Shown: piece after piece, positions 16,367-25,718 of the stretch
How the letters are laid out: each line of letters begins with the position of its first letter
Position numbering within the stretch: the stretch's first letter is position 1
Source: BCD1 sp965230565
GTDB lineage: Bacteria > Bacteroidota > Bacteroidia > Chitinophagales > Saprospiraceae
Direction of reading: 5' to 3'
Assembly (NCBI GenBank): GCA_965230565.1
Contig: CBDDLH010000016.1
Location: forward strand, 62,001 to 126,000
DNA length: 64,000 bases
Notes under the pieces: model-generated
Told to the model about the DNA's origin: nothing
The model's input: only the letters and a program-made list of their open reading frames with translations
The model's database searches: none
Program-made: the position numbers and the translations under genes

Positions 16367-17614
16367 TTGCAGGCTTTATCACTTTTCGAACTCAATGAAT
16401 TCATACGTAGAATAACTGCCTTGAATTTTCCTGAGCCACTTTGGGTGAGGGCTGAGATCGCCCAGTATTCCTTTGCCAGAGGTAATCATTACCTCAGTTT
16501 GGTCGAAAAGGAAGACAGTAACCAAAAAGGGGTAATTGCTGAATCTGAAGCGGTAATTTGGTCCCGAAACTACTTTAAATTGAAAACCTCTCTGGAAATA
16601 CCCATTGAATCCATTTTGCAGGAAGGTCTGGAAGTTATGTTTAGGGTGCAGCCGGAATTCCACGAACGCTATGGATTTAAACTCATTGTTTTAGAAATTG
16701 ATTCTGCCTATACAATTGGAAAACTTGCTGTTGAAAGGCAAAAAATAATACAGGATCTTAGAGATAGGCAACTACTGGATCTCAATAGTCAGTTGGATTT
16801 ACCTCAGGTCATTCAGCATATTGCTGTGTTGAGTACAGAAACGGCGGCAGGTTATCAGGATTTCATGGAGCATCTTGCCAAAAATGGTTTTGGTTACAGG
16901 TATGAAACCACTTTGTTCAAAATGGCCATGCAGGGAGAAAATACCGTTGTTGAAGCACTTCAAAATCTGAAACGGATTCGTCGTTCATCCAGGTCATTTG
17001 ATTGTGTGGTTATCATCCGTGGAGGAGGAGCAAAACTGCACCTGAAAGCCTTTGATGATATTAGTTTAAGTGAGGCGGCAGCTAATTTCCCGCTTCCCGT
17101 GATTACCGGCATCGGCCACGAGAGAGATGAATCTGTATTGGATATGGTGGCTCATACTTCTCTGAAAACCCCTACAGCGGTAGCCGACTTTCTGGTTACT
17201 CATAATTTTGAATTTGAAAATCGAATTGGACATTTAGCAGGGCAAATTCAGCATGCTTTGGTCACCAGGTTTTCTGCAGAAAAAATTCGGCTTAATGATT
17301 TTACCAATTCGGTTAAACACTTAGGTCAGGCAGTAGTGAAACAAAATCAACAGCTTATTAACCAGACGGAAAATAATCTTCCTGGTTTAATTCAAAAAAG
17401 GATCAATTTGTCGAGAACAACTCTCGAACACTTAAGTGGTATGGCGAAACTATTAAATCTGGAGGAGACCTTGTCCAGAGGTTATTCTATATCCACTAAT
17501 GAAGCAGGAAAAATCATAAAATCTCCCAAAGAAATAAAAGAAGGGGAAACAATGGTTACCAGGTTAAATAAAGGTACTGTGAAAAGTAAAATTAAAAAAG
17601 ACAAGAAAAACTGA
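16367..17614 (+). CDS. xseA: exodeoxyribonuclease VII large subunit
   Basis: 415 residues. Catalytic subunit of ExoVII, which degrades single-stranded DNA to oligonucleotides. N-terminal OB-fold (about 3-100, beginning LSLFELNEFIRRI as in all XseA proteins), then the exonuclease core with RGGGAKLHLKAFDD, ITGIGHERDES and TPTAVADFLV, then a coiled-coil region and a basic C-terminus. The start codon must be the TTG at 16367: no in-frame ATG precedes the conserved OB-fold and the next in-frame Met is near residue 90. Its stop overlaps the xseB start (TGATG). Confidence 0.94.
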   Translation: MQALSLFELNEFIRRITALNFPEPLWVRAEIAQYSFARGNHYLSLVEKEDSNQKGVIAESEAVIWSRNYFKLKTSLEIPIESILQEGLEVMFRVQPEFHERYGFKLIVLEIDSAYTIGKLAVERQKIIQDLRDRQLLDLNSQLDLPQVIQHIAVLSTETAAGYQDFMEHLAKNGFGYRYETTLFKMAMQGENTVVEALQNLKRIRRSSRSFDCVVIIRGGGAKLHLKAFDDISLSEAAANFPLPVITGIGHERDESVLDMVAHTSLKTPTAVADFLVTHNFEFENRIGHLAGQIQHALVTRFSAEKIRLNDFTNSVKHLGQAVVKQNQQLINQTENNLPGLIQKRINLSRTTLEHLSGMAKLLNLEETLSRGYSISTNEAGKIIKSPKEIKEGETMVTRLNKGTVKSKIKKDKKN

Positions 17615-17805
17615 TGGAAGATTTAAATTACCAGAAGGCATTTGAGGAATTGCAACATATCATTAAATCAATGCAGGAAGAAATGACGAGTATTGATGAA
17701 TTGGCTGAACAGTCCAGGCGTGCTGCTTTTTTGATCAAATTCTGCCAGGAAAAACTTAGGAAAACAGAGGAAGAGATCAATTCATTGTTTGACTCCAATG
17801 ATTAA
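17614..17805 (+). CDS. xseB: exodeoxyribonuclease VII small subunit
   Basis: 63 residues, normal for the family. Helical small subunit that binds the XseA coiled coil; several copies per XseA. Pattern YQKAFEELQHIIKSMQEEMTSIDELAEQSRRAAFLIKFCQEKLRKTEEEI is typical (E.LE.IV..LE...L.LEE). The ATG at 17614 shares its A with the xseA TGA stop, implying translational coupling. The stop codon merges with the A-run of the hairpin that terminates the opposing gene. Confidence 0.92.
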   Translation: MEDLNYQKAFEELQHIIKSMQEEMTSIDELAEQSRRAAFLIKFCQEKLRKTEEEINSLFDSND

Positions 17806-17845
17806 AAAAATTAAGGGCCTAACCTGAATGAAGTTAGACCCTTAA
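17804..17845 (-). terminator. terminator of the giant T9SS substrate gene
   Basis: A stem of TTAAGGG with CCCTTAA (17811-17817 and 17839-17845), continued by CTAAC with GTTAG (17819-17823 and 17833-17837) across one mismatch. The A-run at 17804-17810 gives seven Ts on the minus strand. On the plus strand it lacks a T-run, so it serves the minus gene better than xseAB. Confidence 0.7.
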
Positions 17846-17884
17846 TTATGCCAATAAAAAGGCGACGCTATCAATCAACTAACT

Positions 17885-20800
17885 TTACCTCAAAAGGGTG
17901 ATCTCACCCGATTTCTCGATTTGCTCACCATTAAGCGTGTAAACAGCTGTGAAGATATAAACATCTGACTGGGCAGGTTCACCTTTGAAATTACCATCCC
18001 ATTCTTCATTAGTTGATCCTTCAAATACCAACTGTCCCCAACGGTTGTATACCCTCAGGGAAATTACATCAACACCATCGCTATGATATAATTTGAACAC
18101 ATCGTTAATCTCATCTCCGTTTGGCGTAAAGACATTAGGGATATAAAGTTCTGCGACCAATACCACAACTTCCGTTTGATCCATTCTTACACATCCTTCA
18201 GCGGAGGTAATCGTTACGCTGAAAGTTTGAATTTCGTTCTGTGGTTCCGGGATATTCGTTGCCGTAAATGTAGGAACAGATGAAGTGCCAATTAACTCAT
18301 CTCCCATAAACCAATCATATGTAGCTCCATCCGAAAGCGGGGGATCTGATTGAACTTCAGCAGTCAGTAAGACGCTTCCTCCAACATAAACGGTATCAGG
18401 TTCGGCGGTAATGGAAACACTGAAATCGTTACCGACCACATCAACCATGGCCATAGTAGTAATGGTACCACAATCAGGGCCGTAGGTGTAATTTAAGGTA
18501 ACCTCCGTAGATTCCGTCAGATCATCAATGACGAGGGTTGTAGTATCTGAAGACATTCCATTGTACAACCATTCATAAGTCTCGGTCACTCCTGCAGGAA
18601 GGTCTGAAATAGCTTCCATAACAAGAATATCTCCCAGACAGATAATCTGATCATCCAGGATTAACTCAGGCTCCTCAATGACATTAATGGTGACAGAAGC
18701 TGTTACCGGTCCGCAATCATTTACGGCCACCAGCTCATAGGTGGTTGTCATATCAGGAAGTACTTCCACCAAAGGATCATTTGAACTGAAACTAGCGTCG
18801 TCTGGTGATGTCCAGGTATAAGTTACTCCAGCCTCGGGAGTGCTATTCAACAATTGAATCGGATCTGTATGAGTATCACAAATAGTGATGTCATTATTCA
18901 CCTCGATCACTGGAAGTGGCAATACGTTGATCGAAGCTGATATACTGCTAGGGCATGCATCGTCACTTGTTGCTGTATAAGTATTAGAAGCGGTTGGAGT
19001 CACAATAGGATCAAGACAATCTTCACAGGAAACAGAGCCGTCTTCCGGAGTCCACGAAATACTTCCTTCTCCATCATAGGTAACGAGCAGTGCTATCGAT
19101 TCCCCTTCACATATGGTGGTATCAGCCGGGAAAATGGTCATATTTGGTGGTTGCTGTACATTCAGGATGATGGACGAAGTATCAATACAAGCCCTGTTAG
19201 TCGAAATCCTTTGATATTCAAACGTATCCTGTGTTACAAGAACCATATTCCAAAGGGAATCGGGTGTTTGATAACCAGGTCCGTTTAACCATTCATGCTG
19301 AATGAACGGGAAACTGGAAGGATCATAAGTATTGGAGATCAGAACGACTGTATCGTTTGGACAATAAGGATCTTCATCCGGTACCGCCATTATGCTCAGA
19401 TCAGGCAGAGAATCCACCCTGATAAAAATAGAGTCGGTCCTTCCACATCCGGGAACGGAATGACTGGCAAAATACCAGGTAGATACTTCCGGAGTGGCAA
19501 TTACTTCATTACCCATTTGAGTATTAAGGGAACCATCATCGGGTACCCAAACGGCTTGTTCTCCCGCCGGAAGTACAAATGCGCTGATATCGAGGCTTTC
19601 TCCAAGGCATATTTCCACAGTATCCTGTTGTATGTCCACTTGTATTTCCACCACTTGGACATTGACGGTTTCAATAACTTCACAAGCTCCTCTGGTGGCA
19701 TTTAATGCATAAACGCCGCTCACTCCGGGAGTAGCCGTGGTATTTGGGAAAGTATCCGCTTCAATTTCATCCGGACCAGTCCACATATACACAACTCCTT
19801 CCTCAATCTCTGTATTACCAAGGGTGATCGTTTCACCCTGGCAAATAGTGGTATCACTAGCTACCGAAACAATCGGTGCTATATCAACAGAAACAGTTAC
19901 ACTATCCAGAACAGGGGTTGGACAATCTCCGTTTTCTGCTGAAAGGATATAAGTAGTTTCTGTTGTTGGTGACACGGCCGGGTTGGATTCATCAGAAATA
20001 AATCCATCCGGATTAGAGGTCCAGGAATAAGTTACACCAGGCGTCGAAGCGCCACCTATATTGATATCTTCTCCCTCACAAATGATTATGTCATCTATGA
20101 GTTCATATTCCGGTGCAGGAGCAGAATTCACCACTATGGTTAGGTCATCGGTAGTGGTACAGATGTCCGTGATAAGCGTTGCTGTAATATTGTAGGTGCC
20201 GGGAGTGGAAGCAATTACTTCAGGATTCGGACAATCCACACAACTGAACGTCATCCCGGCCGGAACATCCCATTCATAAGTGGCGAGATCAAAATTACTA
20301 CCGGCAGATAGTTGAAATTCTTCCCCGAGACAAACATCGAGGTCCGGTCCGGCGTCCACATCATATACAAATACCTTTACGTCAACAGTATCGACATAAC
20401 AAACGAGATCAACGACTACCTGATAAGTGGTGGTAGCATCAACCGTTGCAATTGGATCCGGACAATCCGTACAGGATAATGTACCGGTAGGATCAATCCA
20501 CTGATAAGTATCAACAACATTGGACAATGACAGCTGCACAGTTTCACCCGGGCAAACAGCTGTGTCCTGGCCCATGATTTCGATAGCCAGCGGTGCAAGA
20601 ACTGCAGGGTCAGAAGGCCCCCAGTCAACCTGAATACCACCGCCCTGAATTTCATTACCCCAGTCATTGGCGAGAACAACATAAACTTCCCCAACCTGGG
20701 CAGGAATAGTCATTACAATATCATCATTGATCCCGTCACAATCGTAAACATCCTCAATGGCGTACCCTAACTGTGGGTGTATATCAGCTAAACCTGTTGG

Positions 20801-22429
20801 TTCCGTACCACCGGCATAGGAACTTCTGATAGGCTCATTATTGGTGATAAAGTTTATGACATCTGCAGGCGTTTCACATACTTCTTCGTTGGTGAAAGGC
20901 CCCCAGACATTAAAGTCAATATCGGAAGGAACATCTGCACTTTCAAGAATAAAACCGAATGGACCATCAGCCTGTGCCTCGATTGTGAACCAATAAAAGT
21001 CAGGCTGGGCTCCAACACCAAACCAGCAACCACTATTCGTACCCATAACCATCGGTACATCCTGAAATCCATCTTCGAACATAAAGATGGAAGGAACGCC
21101 GCCGTCTTCCACACATCCGTTCAAAGGATTGCACAATGCATCCACAAGGGCAGGGGAGAGGGCGCAATCAGTTTCTGTTATGGTGATGTCAAAATCATCA
21201 CATCCTGATTCATCTGCTACAATGATATAGTAGGTGCCGGCGTCTTCAAAATTAGCACTGGTAATGGTACCGGAAGCACTTTGGGCTACACAAACAGTAG
21301 AAGGTTCTCCCGGCAGTCCGTTTAATACCATTACTCCTGTTCCACTTGGTGCATTGGAAACACTGATCATTGCGCAAAGTCCACCTGGTGAATCATATTG
21401 GAAAACATATTCGGGACCGTTGATGAAGTCAGCTCCACCACATGGCGTTTGCATGAAAGTAGCAGCTCCGTCACATAAGGAAACTCCTGTTGCTGTAAAT
21501 GGAATCGAACTTATCGGAGTTGGATTGTCAAATCCTGATCCGTTACAATCCAGTGGAGAACATTGCCAGGTTAATTCAAAACCAGCCTGGATACCACTTC
21601 CGTCGGAGGTGAATTGTATGGTCACACATTCACTGGAAACCTGAACCGGGAACCCGTCGCCGGTCATGGCTCCTGTTATCTCAGCTATTTGAGGCGCATT
21701 GATATCAGCACCTGCATAAATGTTTATAAAATCAAAATTGTTCTCTAGGTTAAAGGAGTTAAAATCAATGTAGATACAGTTATTAAGATCACTTGGGCAA
21801 ATGGTGAAAGTGTGGTTTTCATTAGAGGTATAATCACCGTCAGGTCCACCGGAGTCATAAAGCGTTCCGAAACAAGCTGTGGTACTGGTTTCGTCTCCAA
21901 TGTTGATGTCAGGAATATATTCTTCAGCACAAATGGTGAAATCCCCCCAATTGGGTGCAGCTGTGGCTGAATAATCATTAACCCTTACAAAATAGGTTTC
22001 GTTTGGGGTCAGCCCTAAAATATCAATCCTTGCAATGGTCTCTCCATTATTTGGGGAGAAACAAGCGAGTTCGGAAAGGCCGTCAAATTCACAACTACCC
22101 CTGTAAATTGCTATCTGTGGGTTTGTGATGGTGCCATTTGGACCCATGTCCGTTCCAAGTACTGAAACAGTAACATCCACAATGTCATCTGTTGTGGTAA
22201 AGGAAAACCAAATGTCGTTATCAACGCTGCCGCCATTAAAGCAGGCAGGGATATTGCCAAAACCGATATCACTCGCCGTGGCATCAACATTGTCATAAAT
22301 TTCCATGTTACCGGGGCAGGTAGGAACAACCCCAAGGTCAATCAACCCTCCACAATCATCATTTGCAGGCTGGGCCCAGATAAAAGTCGAAAAAAGCAGA
22401 GAAAAAACAGTAAAAAAAAGTGTCCTCAT
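17885..22429 (-). CDS. giant T9SS-secreted protein with CUB and Ig/PKD-like repeats, type B C-terminal domain
   Basis: 1514 residues. Signal peptide 1-19 (MRTLFFTVFSLLFSTFIWA). An N-terminal all-beta region is followed by a CUB-like domain (about 175-295, around ITGAMTGDGFPVQVSS), a second pair of PPC-like modules (to about 610), and then roughly eight Ig/PKD-like modules of about 90 residues, each opening with a pattern such as CEGEDINI or CLGEEFQL and carrying paired cysteines. The last 88 residues (LYIPNVFTPNGDEINDVFKL to the C-terminus, with VYNRWGQLVFE) are the gliding-motility-associated C-terminal domain that directs secretion through the type IX system. Probably a cell-surface adhesin. 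No enzyme domain was recognised. Own transcription unit. Confidence 0.9.
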   Translation of the reverse strand: MRTLFFTVFSLLFSTFIWAQPANDDCGGLIDLGVVPTCPGNMEIYDNVDATASDIGFGNIPACFNGGSVDNDIWFSFTTTDDIVDVTVSVLGTDMGPNGTITNPQIAIYRGSCEFDGLSELACFSPNNGETIARIDILGLTPNETYFVRVNDYSATAAPNWGDFTICAEEYIPDINIGDETSTTACFGTLYDSGGPDGDYTSNENHTFTICPSDLNNCIYIDFNSFNLENNFDFINIYAGADINAPQIAEITGAMTGDGFPVQVSSECVTIQFTSDGSGIQAGFELTWQCSPLDCNGSGFDNPTPISSIPFTATGVSLCDGAATFMQTPCGGADFINGPEYVFQYDSPGGLCAMISVSNAPSGTGVMVLNGLPGEPSTVCVAQSASGTITSANFEDAGTYYIIVADESGCDDFDITITETDCALSPALVDALCNPLNGCVEDGGVPSIFMFEDGFQDVPMVMGTNSGCWFGVGAQPDFYWFTIEAQADGPFGFILESADVPSDIDFNVWGPFTNEEVCETPADVINFITNNEPIRSSYAGGTEPTGLADIHPQLGYAIEDVYDCDGINDDIVMTIPAQVGEVYVVLANDWGNEIQGGGIQVDWGPSDPAVLAPLAIEIMGQDTAVCPGETVQLSLSNVVDTYQWIDPTGTLSCTDCPDPIATVDATTTYQVVVDLVCYVDTVDVKVFVYDVDAGPDLDVCLGEEFQLSAGSNFDLATYEWDVPAGMTFSCVDCPNPEVIASTPGTYNITATLITDICTTTDDLTIVVNSAPAPEYELIDDIIICEGEDINIGGASTPGVTYSWTSNPDGFISDESNPAVSPTTETTYILSAENGDCPTPVLDSVTVSVDIAPIVSVASDTTICQGETITLGNTEIEEGVVYMWTGPDEIEADTFPNTTATPGVSGVYALNATRGACEVIETVNVQVVEIQVDIQQDTVEICLGESLDISAFVLPAGEQAVWVPDDGSLNTQMGNEVIATPEVSTWYFASHSVPGCGRTDSIFIRVDSLPDLSIMAVPDEDPYCPNDTVVLISNTYDPSSFPFIQHEWLNGPGYQTPDSLWNMVLVTQDTFEYQRISTNRACIDTSSIILNVQQPPNMTIFPADTTICEGESIALLVTYDGEGSISWTPEDGSVSCEDCLDPIVTPTASNTYTATSDDACPSSISASINVLPLPVIEVNNDITICDTHTDPIQLLNSTPEAGVTYTWTSPDDASFSSNDPLVEVLPDMTTTYELVAVNDCGPVTASVTINVIEEPELILDDQIICLGDILVMEAISDLPAGVTETYEWLYNGMSSDTTTLVIDDLTESTEVTLNYTYGPDCGTITTMAMVDVVGNDFSVSITAEPDTVYVGGSVLLTAEVQSDPPLSDGATYDWFMGDELIGTSSVPTFTATNIPEPQNEIQTFSVTITSAEGCVRMDQTEVVVLVAELYIPNVFTPNGDEINDVFKLYHSDGVDVISLRVYNRWGQLVFEGSTNEEWDGNFKGEPAQSDVYIFTAVYTLNGEQIEKSGEITLLR

Positions 22430-22781
22430 TATAACGTGTTTGTGCCAAAAAAATAATGGATCAGACGAAAGAAATTGATGTGTTTAAGTTAGGATATCCT
22501 CAAGATCCAATGGCATTAGTTAAAGAATTTAAGTATCTACAAAAGGATTGAAAACCCTTTAAACCTGTCAAATTCCAATCATCAATATCCAAACCAACAA
22601 ACTAAAAATATTGTAATCCAAAGAACTTGTGATTTGAAAATTGGTTATTGAAACTTATTTAAGTTGAACCTCAACTTGTATAGATAGACCCCTGCCATAT
22701 GGCAAGCGTTGACCAAAAATAGAGAAAAATTCGGAATTGGATAAAGATTAAAAAGAAATGGTGTTAAAATGACAAATTTTC
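22430..22781. other. 352-bp intergenic region
   Basis: Lies upstream of the giant surface-protein gene and downstream of the hydrolase gene, both on the minus strand. No convincing promoter, terminator or RNA was seen. It includes an open frame of 31 codons on the plus strand (22456-22551, MDQTKEIDVFKLGYPQDPMA at its start) that reads protein-like but has no other support, and a short palindrome CTGCCATATGGCAAG near 22690. Confidence 0.4.
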
Positions 22782-23711
22782 TTAGCTACGGATAAATTCT
22801 GTCACTTTATTAATAACCTTTGGGTCCTTTATGAGCAGATAATGTCCCAAGCCTCGTGTGGTTACCAGTTTTGAATCAGCAAAGGCTGCGAAATTGGTTT
22901 CTGCCGCTCTGAACGGCACTATCTGGTCATCCTTGTCATGTACCAGCATAAGTTTTTCGATGTTGACCTTTCCTGCAGCATTCGCAAGGGTGGTCTCAGA
23001 AACCGTTAATTGCAGAATGGCTTCAATTTTATTGACGAACTTTTTGGAAACATTGCCTGGAAGATTGAGCGTTTCAATGGCTTCATTGATTGGGTCCTGA
23101 ATGTTTCGGGGCGAGGCAATAAGCGCAACTTTTTCAGTTTTTAATTCATTGGCTAATCTTTGAAATGCAAATATGGTAGCGGCTCCGCCAAGGGAGTGCG
23201 TAATAACACCATAAGGATTGCCTTTTATCTTCAAAAGGTCCGAAATCGCTTTTGCGAAATCAACAATATGAGTGCTTTTACCCGGAGAATCTCCATGAGC
23301 GGGGGCATCAAATGTAATGACCTTAAATCCCGCGTTTACCAGATCCGGGACAAAGGTTCTCAGGGCTGTTCCGCGTGATTCCCAGCCATGTACAAGCAGG
23401 ATGAATTTATTTCCATTTCCCCATTCGTAACCTTTGAGTTTTAACCCACCTGAAGTGAATTCAAAATTTCGGGCTGACTCGAGGGTCGAATCACTTGTTT
23501 TATGCCGGGCCCTGAAGCGGGGAGTGCCAAACAACTTCAATGCATAATTACTGGCAATCTCGGGAAAAACTCTGCCGAGCGTTCCAAAACCAAAACGAAC
23601 CAATTGAAGAATTTTGGGGTAAGGGATTGGACCGTTATTCCCGTTTTGAGGAGCGACTGTGTCCAGGTGTTCAATTCTCGGGTTAGATTTAACCATGGTG
23701 GATGTTGTCAT
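22782..23711 (-). CDS. alpha/beta hydrolase
   Basis: 309 residues. Oxyanion-hole motif LVHGWESRG (106-114), FDAPAHGDSPG (134-144), nucleophile elbow THSLGG with Ser173, acid Asp262 in HDKDDQIVP and catalytic His290 in GLGHY complete the triad. About 85 N-terminal residues precede the hydrolase domain and include a hydrophobic patch (VRFGFGTLGRVFP) that may contact membrane. No secretion signal. Substrate unknown. It starts 10 bp after the tetR-family gene, so it is in the same operon and should be induced when that regulator releases its operator; such regulators often sense hydrophobic or toxic ligands. Confidence 0.88.
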   Translation of the reverse strand: MTTSTMVKSNPRIEHLDTVAPQNGNNGPIPYPKILQLVRFGFGTLGRVFPEIASNYALKLFGTPRFRARHKTSDSTLESARNFEFTSGGLKLKGYEWGNGNKFILLVHGWESRGTALRTFVPDLVNAGFKVITFDAPAHGDSPGKSTHIVDFAKAISDLLKIKGNPYGVITHSLGGAATIFAFQRLANELKTEKVALIASPRNIQDPINEAIETLNLPGNVSKKFVNKIEAILQLTVSETTLANAAGKVNIEKLMLVHDKDDQIVPFRAAETNFAAFADSKLVTTRGLGHYLLIKDPKVINKVTEFIRS

Positions 23712-23721
23712 TATGTTTTTT

Positions 23722-24327
23722 TTAAGCTCTTAACTCTTCTATTAAATCAATTAATTGTTTGGCAATGACGTCAAAATAATGTAACTCTTTGTATAGCCTG
23801 GAAAGCATTATGCCACCCTCCAGAATTCCTATGAATTTGATCGCAAAATCAGAGGCGTTGCAATCTAGTTTCACCTCACCGTTTTTCATGCCTTTTTCAA
23901 GGTTTCGGACGATATTTTGGCGCCAGTTGTCAACCGTTTTACGTACTTTTTCTCTTAGGATAGGATTACCATCATCAGCATCAATGGCCGTATTTTGGAT
24001 TGGGCAGCCACCTTCCACGGGTGGGTCCAGAATGCGCTCCTTATAGAAATAAACAACGGCCTTGAGTTTATCCAGTGAATGATCGATGACCTTCGTCCTT
24101 TTTTTGACTTCTTCCCAAACTGTATCCACAGCCTGATCATATGCTGCAAGGGCGATATCTTCCTTGGTCTTAAAATTTCCATAAAGCCCTCCCTTTGAAA
24201 GACCCGTAGCATTCATGATGTCCTTCATCGAAGTCCCGGAGTACCCCTGAAGGTTGAACAATACCGCAGATTTTTCAAGAATCATCTGTCTCGTAAGGTC
24301 GGATTTTGAAATTATTTCGTCATTCAT
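23722..24327 (-). CDS. TetR/AcrR family transcriptional regulator
   Basis: 201 residues. The N-terminal helix-turn-helix (about 8-58: TRQMILEKSAVLFNLQGYSG, then TGLSKGGLYGNFKTKEDIA) is unmistakable. The C-terminal ligand-binding domain contains GGCPIQNTAIDADDGNP, as in the TetR subgroup with a GCPxxN loop. It is the first gene of an operon with the alpha/beta hydrolase and reads away from folK. Its promoter (24385-24416) contains a 28-bp perfect palindrome spanning -7 box and spacer, so it very likely represses itself and the hydrolase. The ligand is unknown. Confidence 0.93.
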   Translation of the reverse strand: MNDEIISKSDLTRQMILEKSAVLFNLQGYSGTSMKDIMNATGLSKGGLYGNFKTKEDIALAAYDQAVDTVWEEVKKRTKVIDHSLDKLKAVVYFYKERILDPPVEGGCPIQNTAIDADDGNPILREKVRKTVDNWRQNIVRNLEKGMKNGEVKLDCNASDFAIKFIGILEGGIMLSRLYKELHYFDVIAKQLIDLIEELRA

Positions 24328-24384
24328 ATACTGAACGGTTTGTTTTTTTGACCTTTTTTATAAACGATTTTTATGAATCAGGTC

Positions 24385-24416
24385 CAAAAATAGACCGATC
24401 GGTCTATTTTTGCAAA
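24385..24416 (-). promoter_or_regulatory. tetR promoter with embedded palindromic operator
   Basis: Minus-strand promoter TTTG (24416-24413), 20-bp spacer, TATTTTTG (24392-24385), an exact consensus match. Positions 24385-24412 form a perfect 28-bp palindrome with core TAGACCGATCGGTCTA (24391-24406), the classical look of a TetR-family operator. It covers the whole -7 box and spacer. By symmetry the plus strand also has TATTTTTG at 24405-24412, but no -33 element. Confidence 0.85.
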
Positions 24417-24450
24417 TTATCCTGAACTTTTTTTTATTTACATTATTATC

Positions 24451-24458
24451 TACCTTTG
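24451..24458 (+). promoter_or_regulatory. -7 box overlapping the folK start
   Basis: TACCTTTG ends 3 bp before the folK ATG at 24462, so transcription would begin at about the A of the ATG and the mRNA would be leaderless. The -33 region is a T-run rather than TTG. The palindromic tetR operator lies about 40 bp upstream. Confidence 0.45.
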
Positions 24459-24461
24459 AAT

Positions 24462-24983
24462 ATGGCAAAAATATATCTCCATACAGGATCGAATATCGGG
24501 GACAGAGCACACAACCTTTCAGAGGCCAATATGGCAATTGAGCGATCTATTGGCAGTATTTCCTGTTTGTCAAATATTTACGAAACGGCAGCCTGGGGGC
24601 TTAAGGATCAGGATGATTTTTTAAACCAGGCCTTGGAGGTGATTACTGATCTCAAACCTGGTGAAGTGCTGAAGGCCATTCAAAAGATCGAGAACCAAAT
24701 GGGGAGGGTTCGCTTTAAAAAATGGGGGAGAAGATTGATTGATATTGATATTTTATTTTTTGAAAACAGCATCATAAATACTTCAAATTTGACCATTCCC
24801 CATCCATTTCTGCAGAAAAGGAATTTTGTTTTGGCTCCCCTGACAGAATTGATACCCAATTTCATCCATCCGGTAATAGGGAAGCCGATCAGCCAGATTT
24901 TCAAAGAGAGTCAGGATAAACTCAAGGCTGAGATTTATATTCCTGACAAGAAGTCGGAAGATTTACCCTTCAAAGAAATATAA
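24462..24983 (+). CDS. folK: 2-amino-4-hydroxy-6-hydroxymethyldihydropteridine pyrophosphokinase
   Basis: 173 residues from the ATG at 24462; a TTG two codons upstream (24456) is also open but lies inside the -7 box. HPPK of folate synthesis: transfers pyrophosphate from ATP to hydroxymethyldihydropterin. Motifs: HTGSNIGDRAHNL at the N-terminus, NQALEVITDLKP, and the signature KKWGRRLIDIDILFF that binds Mg-ATP, followed by LTIPHPFLQKRNFVLAPLTEL. C-terminal extension of about 20 residues beyond the core. Followed 87 bp later by the deoxynucleoside kinase gene on the same strand; the two are probably co-transcribed. Confidence 0.94.
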   Translation: MAKIYLHTGSNIGDRAHNLSEANMAIERSIGSISCLSNIYETAAWGLKDQDDFLNQALEVITDLKPGEVLKAIQKIENQMGRVRFKKWGRRLIDIDILFFENSIINTSNLTIPHPFLQKRNFVLAPLTELIPNFIHPVIGKPISQIFKESQDKLKAEIYIPDKKSEDLPFKEI

Positions 24984-25070
24984 TTTAGCTCTGCTCTTTT
25001 GGAAAAAAGTTTTAGAATTCCGACCTTCATGCCTCATTTTTTGACTGTATTTTTCAGATGGAAATAAGAG

Positions 25071-25718
25071 ATGCCTGAGCAAAATTTACCTTATAAATTC
25101 ATTACGATCGAAGGAAATATCGGTGCTGGGAAAACTACCCTCACTCATATGCTTTCCAAGGATTTAAATTATAAAATAATCCTTGAAGAATTCTCTGATA
25201 ACCCATTCTTACCTTTTTTCTATAAAAATCCCGAGCGATATGCTTTTCCTGTGGAGTTGTTCTTTATGGCAGAACGTCATAAACAGCTGCAGGAGGAATT
25301 GGCTAAAAAAGATCTTTTCCAACAGTCGGTCGTGGCAGATTACTTTTTCCTTAAAACCCTACTCTTCGCGAAGAATAATTTAAATGAAGAAGAATACAGG
25401 CTGTTTCAACGTCTTTTTGATGTATTGAATCTAAGTTTTCCCGCTCCCGATATCCTTGTTTATTTACATCGACCAGTTGAAAACCTGCTTCAAAGCATTA
25501 AGGTTAGGGGTAGGGCCTATGAACAAGTTATAAAAGCTGAATACCTTATGGAGATTCAGACTGCCTATTTCAATTTCTTCAAAACTGATGTCAATTTTCC
25601 TGTTTTGATAATCAATTTAGGCGTGGCTGATTTTTTACGGGAGGAGGCAACTTACCAAAAGATAATTGGTTTACTTAATAAGGAATATGGGGTAGGGGTG
25701 CATACCCTTGATCTGTAG
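25071..25718 (+). CDS. deoxynucleoside kinase (dAK/dGK family)
   Basis: 215 residues. Salvage kinase that phosphorylates deoxyadenosine, deoxyguanosine or related nucleosides. P-loop GNIGAGKT (15-22) in ITIEGNIGAGKTTLTHML, the ERYAFPVELFFMAERHKQL substrate region, VADYFFLKTLLFAKNNL, and the lid KVRGRAYEQVI. Resembles the Bacteroidota and Bacillus dAK/dGK group. Exact nucleoside preference cannot be read. Downstream of folK; the folK-dNK pairing is common in this phylum. The gap after it holds a copy of a roughly 200-bp interspersed element. Confidence 0.9.
   Translation: MPEQNLPYKFITIEGNIGAGKTTLTHMLSKDLNYKIILEEFSDNPFLPFFYKNPERYAFPVELFFMAERHKQLQEELAKKDLFQQSVVADYFFLKTLLFAKNNLNEEEYRLFQRLFDVLNLSFPAPDILVYLHRPVENLLQSIKVRGRAYEQVIKAEYLMEIQTAYFNFFKTDVNFPVLIINLGVADFLREEATYQKIIGLLNKEYGVGVHTLDL

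Noticed and set aside
17885..22429. Tandem Ig/PKD modules as a recent DNA repeat expansion
   Set aside because: The modules share only protein-level patterns and are too diverged at the DNA level to be a recent expansion.
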